From positions 1 through 44,244 of the forward strand of contig CALKHN010000032.1 in NCBI GenBank assembly GCA_937991535.1: a stretch of 44,244 bases of DNA, written 5' to 3'. The notes under the pieces are model-generated. The model made no database searches, had not been told where the DNA came from, and worked only from the letters and a program-made list of their open reading frames with translations. This stretch comes from an uncultured Sphingobacteriales bacterium (lineage in GTDB: Bacteria > Bacteroidota > Bacteroidia > Chitinophagales > Chitinophagaceae). Shown piece by piece: positions 8,927 to 15,982 of the stretch (positions are counted from its first letter, which is position 1; every line of letters begins with the position of its first letter). The position numbers were made by a program, and so were the translations under genes.

Positions 8927-9207
8927 CGTGATCGGTGAACTGGTGTTATCATTTTTTTTCCAGCCAGCAATTGATCAAGACTATGCACCACTGCGCCAGT
9001 CTTTTCAATGGCAGCGACTATCTCATCATACTTTAAATCTTCGCCCTCAACAGTAATTTCCATTCCAACAGTTTCCATGTCTATCTCGTTAACTACAATG
9101 CTCAACCCTTCCACACAGTCAACACTTTCAATTGCCGTTGCAATGTCAACTATCTCCGGCCTTTCCCGTGCTTTATCTACGTCTAATAAGATTTGTCTTA
9201 TTCCCAT
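8923..9207 (-). CDS. DUF211 family protein
   Basis: 94 residues, cytosolic, alternating beta-alpha pattern of a ferredoxin-like fold: IRQILLDVDKARERPEI, then VEGLSIVVNEIDMETVG, ITVEGEDLKYDEIVAAIEK and GAVVHSLDQLLAGKK. This matches DUF211, a family best known from archaea, including the terminal VHSxDxhxAGKK signature. Function unknown. It overlaps the downstream VIT-like membrane protein gene by 4 nt, so it may be a cytosolic sensor or regulator of that transporter (inference). Its presence in a Bacteroidetes element suggests horizontal acquisition. Confidence 0.75.
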   Translation of the reverse strand: MGIRQILLDVDKARERPEIVDIATAIESVDCVEGLSIVVNEIDMETVGMEITVEGEDLKYDEIVAAIEKTGAVVHSLDQLLAGKKMITPVHRSR

Positions 9208-9217
9208 ATTATCATTT

Positions 9218-10759
9218 TTATTTAGTTCCGTTTACAGTTTCTAAAAGCGTATTTACAGTAACGGTATCAGCGAATATTTTTTTATACAGGTCTGGACCAT
9301 AACTCGTAGGTAAGGGTGCTGCTTCTGTCAGCTTAAAGCCCCTGCTGGCATCAGCAAGTCTTCCTGCTCTCAGGAACAGGGATTCCGGTAATTCTTTTTC
9401 ATAAAAATTGAGTGCAAAATCATAGAGGTGTGTAACAAAGAAAATCTTGATACCTTTTTCAATCAACGCAGTTGTAATTTGGGCAGCTATTTCTGAGCCT
9501 TCCCTTTCGTTGGTGGCTGCAAAAGATTCGTTGAATAATACCATGCTGCCCGCACTGATATGATTGGCAATATCATTCATGCGGCTTAGTTCCTCATCAA
9601 ACTTTCCGCTTTGCATGGTATGATCTTCTTCCTTTTTGAAGTGTGTACATACCTGGTTTACGATGTTGGCAGAATACTCCGTTGCTGCTACAAACATGCC
9701 GCTTTGCATCATAAACTGAGCTACACCAATGCTGCGTAAAAAAGTGGATTTACCGCCCTGATTTGCACCGGTAATAATCACGAGCCTACGCTGGTCTGCA
9801 TTCAGATCATTGCTTACAACTTGTTTCTTCATGCTAAGAGCAAGACAGGGATCATACAGATCTTTAGCGTAATGCGCGAAGCTGCCCGGTGGCACTGCCA
9901 TCGGGAACGTAATAGGTTCTCGTAATTCCTTCAGACGATCGTAAAGATTCAAGCAGCCCAGGTAAAACGCTAACTCCTGCTGGAGTAGGGTGAAAAATTG
10001 CAGAATGTGATCGTTGGATTGTGCCAGTGCATTGCCAACCCTGTTCACAATTTCATCTTCTATTTGTTGCAATGCCCGAACGCCGCTTTCATCTCGTGGA
10101 TGAATATTAAAATAGTAGCCTTCTATTTTCGGAGGGAAAAACCGATGCCACCACTTACGCTTTTTTCCTTCATACCGTTGTAAACTGTAGTCAGCTCCCT
10201 TGTTCGCCTCTACTAAGTGTACTCCGGAAAGGGTACCACCTTTGAGCGATAATTGATCCAGGTTATCATTAATGGCATCAAAATATTTATCGTCAAGCTC
10301 AATTTGTAAGATGCGCATAAATTGAAGGAAACCTTCAGACTGGAATTTGCTGTAATGCTCATCTGCTATTGCCCGTAGTCGTCGTAAGTAGTCTGCATAC
10401 ACCCGCATCATACCTACTGAAGCGGATAATACAGACGTGGGATGACTTGTAAAGATGCCGAGCCAACTACTTTTTCTGCTTTCAATGGCTGAAATAGAGA
10501 GGTTAAAAATTTCCTGCACAATTTCACGATGAGAAATACAATCTTTAAGGATTGCCTGCCTGTATAAAATGGTTGCCACATTATTACTTGCCGATGTTAG
10601 AATTACTTTTTGTACTACTTCCGCCAGCAAGTCATCCTTAGCAGACATACAATCAAATAAAACCTGTAGTTCCAAGTCACTTGTTACTATAGCCGCATTC
10701 CAGGGCAAGGTAGCCTTGATGTTGAAATCCTTATCGCTATATAACAAATGCGGTTTCAT
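9218..10759 (-). CDS. MutS-like ATPase (first of a pair)
   Basis: 513 residues comprising only the clamp/lever-like helical part (1-320) and the MutS-type ABC ATPase domain; no mismatch-recognition domain. Walker A is GANQGGKSTFLRS (331-343), followed by the MutS-like THFKKEED segment, and the Walker B region is MVLFNESFAATNEREGSEI (about 406-424), where canonical MutS has LLDExxxGT. The Asp before the catalytic Glu is Asn (N410). A MutS gene has been reported among genes under crcB-motif (fluoride) riboswitches. Its ATG overlaps the stop of the second MutS-like gene by 4 nt, so the two probably form a heteromer (inference). Confidence 0.82.
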   Translation of the reverse strand: MKPHLLYSDKDFNIKATLPWNAAIVTSDLELQVLFDCMSAKDDLLAEVVQKVILTSASNNVATILYRQAILKDCISHREIVQEIFNLSISAIESRKSSWLGIFTSHPTSVLSASVGMMRVYADYLRRLRAIADEHYSKFQSEGFLQFMRILQIELDDKYFDAINDNLDQLSLKGGTLSGVHLVEANKGADYSLQRYEGKKRKWWHRFFPPKIEGYYFNIHPRDESGVRALQQIEDEIVNRVGNALAQSNDHILQFFTLLQQELAFYLGCLNLYDRLKELREPITFPMAVPPGSFAHYAKDLYDPCLALSMKKQVVSNDLNADQRRLVIITGANQGGKSTFLRSIGVAQFMMQSGMFVAATEYSANIVNQVCTHFKKEEDHTMQSGKFDEELSRMNDIANHISAGSMVLFNESFAATNEREGSEIAAQITTALIEKGIKIFFVTHLYDFALNFYEKELPESLFLRAGRLADASRGFKLTEAAPLPTSYGPDLYKKIFADTVTVNTLLETVNGTK

Positions 10760-12285
10760 GGGTGGATACGCTCTTTTAGCTGGTTATAAGTAACGTGGTA
10801 TTTTTCGGCAACGGACAGGGCGTAAGCCATACCGTCCGGTGCTTTTCGTACAATCTTAAAAGTTCTGGTAGCAGGATGATCAGATACAACTGTGCTTACC
10901 ATGCTTACTGCTGTATCACTAAGCGATACGAGTTCGTCAATAAAGGTGACCCAAATACAATAAGCATTTAACCGGATCAGGTGTTGCATAATATTCCGGC
11001 AGAGAAACAGCGCATCCTGCAATGTTGTGGAAGAAAATATCTCGTTAAGAATGATAATACTTTGCCCTGTAGCTTCTTTCAAAATGGCATGGATTCTCAC
11101 AAGGTCTTCCTCAAATTTGCTCCTGTGCGTTTCTATATTTTCTTCACGCTCAAAATGGGTATAGATAGTGTCAAACAGCATAACCCGAACCTTGCTGCCA
11201 GGCACTGGACAACCCAAGCAAGCTAAATAATGGAGCTGTCCGAAAGTGCGGGCAAAGGTGGTTTTGCCACCCTGGTTAGGGCCTGATACGATAATGATGC
11301 GTTCCTTTCCTTTTAACGCAAAATCGTTACTTACAGGTGGTTTGTTTTGCTCAGCCAGTTTGTATGCCAATGCGATGTCGAAAGTTTCACGGGCATATAT
11401 ATTGCCTACAATGGCAGCTATTTCTGGATAACAAAAAGGTGAGCCATGCACCTTTATTTTTTCACAGTAGCTTAAACAGGTAACATAAAATTGTATTTCC
11501 CTGTCAAAATCCTTCACGGTCTTATCGGTAAAATCCTGGTAGGTGCTGAAGAACTCACAAAGTGATTGAAACAGTTCCGGGAATAAGGTAGCAACGCCTT
11601 TTAGTACCTCTGCCTCTACATGGTTCATATCTGTAGTAAAGGGAAATTCCTTCTTGTAATCCTTTACTCCTGCAATGCGAAATTTATCGTAGAGGCGCTC
11701 TGTTTCATCGCTATAATCAGATTGTGGCTGGTAAGGCAGTATCCTAACCGTTAATTCCTGTATATGGATGTTATATTTAACTTCTTTCAGCCCGGCTAAT
11801 ATTTTTTCACTTATCTGAGAAATTGTAGTAAACTTTTCTGAAGCAGTATAAGCGTACAAAAATTCGTTAAATGAACATAATCCCTCTGAAGTTACGGACG
11901 AAGCATAAAGCTGCTCTTGTAACAAACGCACACTGTTGCAGTATATGTTAACAGCATCGAGGAATAGCCGCTCACGTTGATATTGATGAAGACAATCACG
12001 GGAACGCTGTGACATCTGGCGCATCTGCTGCATACTATGTGCAAAGCTGTCAATACATGCCCTGACATTTTGTTGCTCCAGTTCCTGCATTACTTTCTGC
12101 CTGTAAAGAATGGAATCGCCATCCTTTAAGCATGTATAGAAAAACGGCTTGAGATGATATTCCTCTTTCCCCTCGGTCATTTTATCAATGACCTGATCCA
12201 AATGCAAATCGGTAAAAATCGTTGGCATATTTTCCCTGATTTCACCTGCCGGACCGTTTTTATATAGTATGCTTTGAAACTGCAT
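10756..12285 (-). CDS. MutS-like ATPase (second of a pair)
   Basis: 509 residues with the same plan as its downstream partner: helical N-terminal part (about 1-320), then a MutS-type ATPase domain with Walker A GPNQGGKTTFARTFGQ (335-350), THFEREENIETHRSKFEED signature region and Walker B IIILNEIFSSTTLQDALF (about 410-427). Again the Walker B Asp is Asn (N414) while the Glu remains. No mismatch-binding domain, so post-replicative mismatch repair by itself is unlikely. The two MutS-like proteins are clearly diverged from each other. Located 17 nt after the phosphoesterase gene in the fluoride gene train. Confidence 0.82.
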   Translation of the reverse strand: MQFQSILYKNGPAGEIRENMPTIFTDLHLDQVIDKMTEGKEEYHLKPFFYTCLKDGDSILYRQKVMQELEQQNVRACIDSFAHSMQQMRQMSQRSRDCLHQYQRERLFLDAVNIYCNSVRLLQEQLYASSVTSEGLCSFNEFLYAYTASEKFTTISQISEKILAGLKEVKYNIHIQELTVRILPYQPQSDYSDETERLYDKFRIAGVKDYKKEFPFTTDMNHVEAEVLKGVATLFPELFQSLCEFFSTYQDFTDKTVKDFDREIQFYVTCLSYCEKIKVHGSPFCYPEIAAIVGNIYARETFDIALAYKLAEQNKPPVSNDFALKGKERIIIVSGPNQGGKTTFARTFGQLHYLACLGCPVPGSKVRVMLFDTIYTHFEREENIETHRSKFEEDLVRIHAILKEATGQSIIILNEIFSSTTLQDALFLCRNIMQHLIRLNAYCIWVTFIDELVSLSDTAVSMVSTVVSDHPATRTFKIVRKAPDGMAYALSVAEKYHVTYNQLKERIHP

Positions 12286-12301
12286 AGGTAGCTTTATCGC
12301 T

Positions 12302-13081
12302 TTATGATTTTTGGTTGTTATTTAAGTAGTCATCATACGCATCTGGCAAGCCTTCTGCCTTAATCTTGGCAATTACCTGCTTAGTGTCATAAGGCACATG
12401 CCTGAACTGAACCTGTACTGATTCGGGCGTAGTGAGGTCGGCATTACTATGAATCTGAACAATGCAATAGCTGCCATCTGTACTACCGCTTTTAGATTTA
12501 CCTACGGAACCTACATTAATGACATGCCGATAAATTTTCCTGTTTTCTTCTTCACAGAAAATTGCCTTATGGTAGGGAACATGCGTATGCCCTATCAGCA
12601 AAACATCAGCGTTAATGCTGTCCAGCATTTCCAGCAGGTATTCATCAGGCGTATCCTTTTGCACATATTCATTATTGCTTGATATGCTTCCATGCACCAT
12701 TGCCAGCTTTACATGATGAAACGGGAAACGAAACTCCAGTTGCAGCATAAAAGGCAACTCCGACAGAAAACGCCTATGTTCTTCTGAGATAATTTTATTT
12801 ACACGCTGAATGGATAAATGCCCGAAGTGCTTTTGTGCATCATTACTGTAAGAAAATTGAAAATCATGGCGATGGTAACCGATCCCTTCGTCATGATTAC
12901 CCTGAATACAGGTAATATCAAGTTTACGGATAAGGTCTATTACCTCATTGTCCCAACCGGCAAAATTCACTAAGTCTCCCAGGCAATAAATATCATCGGG
13001 CTGCTGGTCTTCGATATCTTTCAATACGGCTGTAAGAGCCGGAAGATTGCCATGTATATCGCTGATAAATGCAAGTTTCAT
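12302..13081 (-). CDS. Calcineurin-like metallophosphoesterase 1
   Basis: 259 residues with all motifs of the YfcE/MJ0936-type phosphoesterases: SDIHGNLPAL (7-16), YCLGDLVNFAG, QGNHDEGIG (GNHD), MVHGSISS and IGHTHVPYH. These bind two metal ions and hydrolyse phosphomonoesters or phosphodiesters. It is one of three paralogues in the window (also 13130-13906 and 38098-38871) and the only one with all consensus histidines. Substrate unknown. Between the MutS-like pair and the second phosphoesterase in the same transcript. Confidence 0.88.
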   Translation of the reverse strand: MKLAFISDIHGNLPALTAVLKDIEDQQPDDIYCLGDLVNFAGWDNEVIDLIRKLDITCIQGNHDEGIGYHRHDFQFSYSNDAQKHFGHLSIQRVNKIISEEHRRFLSELPFMLQLEFRFPFHHVKLAMVHGSISSNNEYVQKDTPDEYLLEMLDSINADVLLIGHTHVPYHKAIFCEEENRKIYRHVINVGSVGKSKSGSTDGSYCIVQIHSNADLTTPESVQVQFRHVPYDTKQVIAKIKAEGLPDAYDDYLNNNQKS

Positions 13082-13129
13082 ACATTAATAATTTACTGTT
13101 CAACATTTCTTTTTTTGTTTGCATGTCTA

Positions 13130-13906
13130 TCATCCTGTTATAAGGCATCCTCCATAGTAAACAGGCAAACCACTATTTTTAATCGCCTTTACTGCTTTTC
13201 CCAAATCATATTTAATTCTGTAAAAATCTACATGAATTGCTTCGGGATCTATTAATAAAGGTTTGCTTGGATCAATAGTTAACAGCACATAACTTGGTCG
13301 CCAGTCTCCATCTTTGGGTTTACCAACAGAGCCGGGATTAATCACATGCCTATTAATCACACAGCCATTTTCTTCAACCTGAATTATGTGATGGTACGGG
13401 GCATGTGTGTTTCCCATTAAAAGCATATCTGCATCTGCCAGCTTCAATAATTCAGCAAAATCTTTTTTAGGTGAAAAATGATACATCTTTTCGTTGATAC
13501 CTTTTGGGCTGCCATGCGTAAGCACTATGCTGAATGATGTTCCATCTTTACCAGTGATCTTCAGGCGAAGGTGTAAAGGAAGTTCAGAAAGAAAGCTACG
13601 GTTATCATCAGTTATATGTGAAAGCGTATATTCAATTGCTTCTTTGCCCCATTGCTTTGCTTCAGAAAATGTATATGAAAATGGAAAGAAATGTCTTCCT
13701 TCTCCTATACCTTCATCATGATTGCCTTTTATTGTCGGTATTTTTCTCTTACGAATGATTTCAACGACTTCATTATTCCATACATTCTGATTCACCAAGT
13801 CGCCCAGGCAGTAAATGGCATTGACTTTTTGCGAATCAATTCCATTCAACACTTCTTCCAGTGCAGGCAGGTTAGCATGTATATCACTTATAACTGCGAT
13901 ACGCAT
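13130..13906 (-). CDS. Calcineurin-like metallophosphoesterase 2 (GNTH variant)
   Basis: 258 residues, paralogue of the adjacent phosphoesterase. Motifs: SDIHANLPAL, YCLGDLVNQ, KGNHDEGIG (61-68), LTHGSPKG and, at 165-168, GNTH in place of the usual GHTH. The lost His is normally a metal ligand or second-sphere residue, so metal use or activity may differ. The surrounding residues (APYHH, HVINPGSVGKPKDG) are intact, so this is not a decayed gene. It ends 48 nt before paralogue 1 and begins 1-2 nt after the pyrophosphatase stop. Confidence 0.86.
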   Translation of the reverse strand: MRIAVISDIHANLPALEEVLNGIDSQKVNAIYCLGDLVNQNVWNNEVVEIIRKRKIPTIKGNHDEGIGEGRHFFPFSYTFSEAKQWGKEAIEYTLSHITDDNRSFLSELPLHLRLKITGKDGTSFSIVLTHGSPKGINEKMYHFSPKKDFAELLKLADADMLLMGNTHAPYHHIIQVEENGCVINRHVINPGSVGKPKDGDWRPSYVLLTIDPSKPLLIDPEAIHVDFYRIKYDLGKAVKAIKNSGLPVYYGGCLITG

Positions 13907-13907
13907 A

Positions 13908-14459
13908 TCAGACTATTTTAAATTTTTCTTTATACATCTTAATACTTCTTTTCACGCATTCAAATGCCTGTTCCTTACCATACATATCGCCCACCTTAAC
14001 CGTTTTATGTTCCAACGCTTTATACCCTTCAAAGAAATTTTTTAGTTCGTCCATCTGATGCTGCGGAAGATCTTCAAGATTATGTATATGCTCGTAAGCG
14101 GGGTCATGTGCTGCGACAGATAATATTTTATCATCAATGCCATTTTCATCTTCCATGTGCATGATGCCTATTACCCGAACATCCAAAATGCAAAGCGGAA
14201 CAATTTCATAAGAGCACATGACCAGTATATCGAGTGGGTCTCCATCATCAAAGTATGTTTGAGGAACTAATCCATAGTTCAATGGATAGTGCATGGAAGA
14301 ATAAATAACACGATCTAATTTTAATAAGCCTGACGGCTTATCCAGTTCGTATTTCATGCGGCTGTCTTTGGGAATTTCAATGACAGCTTTTATTATCTCC
14401 GGTGCATTATCGCCGATGCTGATATGCCAGGGATGTGTCACTTGCTGGAATTGTTCCAT
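13908..14459 (-). CDS. ppa: Inorganic pyrophosphatase (family I)
   Basis: About 183 residues from ATG 14459, the length of bacterial family I pyrophosphatases. Hydrolyses PPi to two Pi with Mg2+. Signature D-G-D-P-x-D is at 72-77 (FDDGDPLDILV), with NYGLVPQTY upstream, and KDSRMKYELDKPSG near the N-terminus supplying the substrate-binding Lys and Glu. Family I enzymes are classically inhibited by fluoride, so a copy next to fluoride exporters makes sense as a replacement or dosage supply. The ATG at 14459 (MEQFQQVTHPWH) is preferred over one at 14504 that would overlap enolase by about 40 nt. Gap to enolase is 4 nt. Confidence 0.93.
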   Translation of the reverse strand: MEQFQQVTHPWHISIGDNAPEIIKAVIEIPKDSRMKYELDKPSGLLKLDRVIYSSMHYPLNYGLVPQTYFDDGDPLDILVMCSYEIVPLCILDVRVIGIMHMEDENGIDDKILSVAAHDPAYEHIHNLEDLPQHQMDELKNFFEGYKALEHKTVKVGDMYGKEQAFECVKRSIKMYKEKFKIV

Positions 14460-14463
14460 ACTG

Positions 14464-15747
14464 CTACTGGTTTTTAAATGTTTTAATTCCTGCAAAAACT
14501 GCATTACTTCCTAATTCTTCTTCTATTCGCAAAAGCCTGTTGAATTTGGCAATGCGCTCTCCTCTGCAACCACTACCTGTTTTCAAATGCCCTGCACCGG
14601 ATGCAACGGTCAGGTCTGCAATAGTGGTGTCTTCTGTTTCCCCACTGCGGTGTGATATAAAACAGTTATAGTTATTTTTCTTAGCCAGTTCAATGGTTTG
14701 GAATGTTTCGCTTACAGTTCCTATCTGGTTTAATTTGATCAGTACCGAATTGCCAACTTTCTGCTGAATACCTCTTTTAAGTATAGCAGGATTCGTACAA
14801 AAAATATCGTCGCCCACCAGTTCCGTTTTATCGCCAAGTTTTTGCGTAAGCAGTTGCCATCCCTCCCAATCATTTTCTCCCAAACCATCCTCCAACAGAA
14901 CAATGGGATACCTGCCCAGCCAGCTTTTCCAAAGGTCAATCATGTCAGAACTGGTCATGTGTTTTTTTGTGGTGTCTTTAAAAAACACGTACTGGCCGTC
15001 CTTCCATAATTCACTGCTGGCTGGGTCTAAACACAAGGAAATATCTTTCCCTGGCTGGTATCCTGCTTTTTGAATAGCTTCAAGAATAACCTCTACCGCT
15101 TCTTCATTCGATTTGAGATTGGGGGCAAATCCGCCTTCATCACCAACACCAGTGTAGTATCCTTTTGCTTTCAAAATATCTTTAAGTGCATGAAATGTTT
15201 CTTCTCCCATGCGTATAGCTTCTTTAAAAGAGGGAGCGTTATGCGGAGCGATCATAAACTCCTGGAAGTCCACATTGTTATCAGCGTGTCTGCCACCATT
15301 GATCACATTCATACAGGGAACAGGCAACGTGTATATAGATTGGTTGCAAAACTGCCTGTACAAAGGAATTTTTTTGAATGCCGCAACCGCATTGGCATAA
15401 GCAATAGAGACAGCTAATATGCCATTTGCGCCAAGCCTTGACTTGTTAGGCGTGCCATCAAGGTTAATCATCAATTTATCTATCTCATGCTGATCGGTAA
15501 CACTTTTGCCGACTAATGCTTCATTAATTACTGAATTGACATTATCCACTGCCTTAGTAACTCCTTTGCCATTGTAACGTTTCTTATCGCCATCCCGTAG
15601 CTCAGCAGCTTCTTTCTCACCGGTACTTGCACCGGATGGTGAAATGCCACGACCTGTAAATCTATCTTCCAGTTCCAATTCGGCTTCTACGGTAGGATTG
15701 CCTCTTGAATCAAGTATTTCTCTTGCGTGAATTTTTGTAATCTTCAT
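14464..15747 (-). CDS. eno: Enolase (divergent, fluoride-operon copy)
   Basis: 427 residues from ATG 15747. Converts 2-phosphoglycerate to phosphoenolpyruvate in the cytosol. Catalytic and metal residues are intact: SGASTG loop (38-43), His154 in GGRHADN, Glu204 in GDEGGFAPN, metal ligands Asp241, Glu286 and Asp313/314, Lys338 in LIKLNQIGT, HRSGETEDT (366-374), Lys389. Some normally near-invariant flanks differ: LEDGLGEND for EDPFxxDD, GANGILAVS for GANAILxVS, TGSGCRGER for TGAPCRSER. Enolase is a classical fluoride target (fluorophosphate complex), and enolase genes are known under fluoride riboswitches. It is probably a second copy dedicated to fluoride stress; whether it is less inhibited is not visible from sequence. 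Confidence 0.93.
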   Translation of the reverse strand: MKITKIHAREILDSRGNPTVEAELELEDRFTGRGISPSGASTGEKEAAELRDGDKKRYNGKGVTKAVDNVNSVINEALVGKSVTDQHEIDKLMINLDGTPNKSRLGANGILAVSIAYANAVAAFKKIPLYRQFCNQSIYTLPVPCMNVINGGRHADNNVDFQEFMIAPHNAPSFKEAIRMGEETFHALKDILKAKGYYTGVGDEGGFAPNLKSNEEAVEVILEAIQKAGYQPGKDISLCLDPASSELWKDGQYVFFKDTTKKHMTSSDMIDLWKSWLGRYPIVLLEDGLGENDWEGWQLLTQKLGDKTELVGDDIFCTNPAILKRGIQQKVGNSVLIKLNQIGTVSETFQTIELAKKNNYNCFISHRSGETEDTTIADLTVASGAGHLKTGSGCRGERIAKFNRLLRIEEELGSNAVFAGIKTFKNQ

Positions 15748-15797
15748 GATTTTAACTTTCTTTTCTTTATTTAATAAAATTGTAGGTCGTCTAATAT

Positions 15798-15980
15798 TTA
15801 GTTCGCCCAATGTGTTTGCTGATTGTATTCGATTTTTTTAAGCCGTTCTTCAAATTCAAATAGTTTATACAGTATAAAACCAATGTAGTCCTCGGAAGTA
15901 ATGTTCGCGAGCATACCATGGACTTTCAGCCATGCTTTCATTTTTTCCACTTCCTCTTTTGATATATTATCCATATTCAT
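15798..15980 (-). CDS. Small 60-residue protein of the fluoride operon
   Basis: A 60-residue acidic, helical protein (NISKEEVEKMKAWLKVHGM, later YKLFEFEERLKKIEYNQQ) with no signal or membrane helix. It lies between the second ClC-F gene (gap 2 nt) and enolase (gap 50 nt), in the same direction, so it is very likely expressed with them. I recognise no family. Tight spacing and good coding character argue that it is real. It could be a small regulator or subunit; nothing further can be said. Confidence 0.6.
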   Translation of the reverse strand: MNMDNISKEEVEKMKAWLKVHGMLANITSEDYIGFILYKLFEFEERLKKIEYNQQTHWAN

Positions 15981-15982
15981 TA

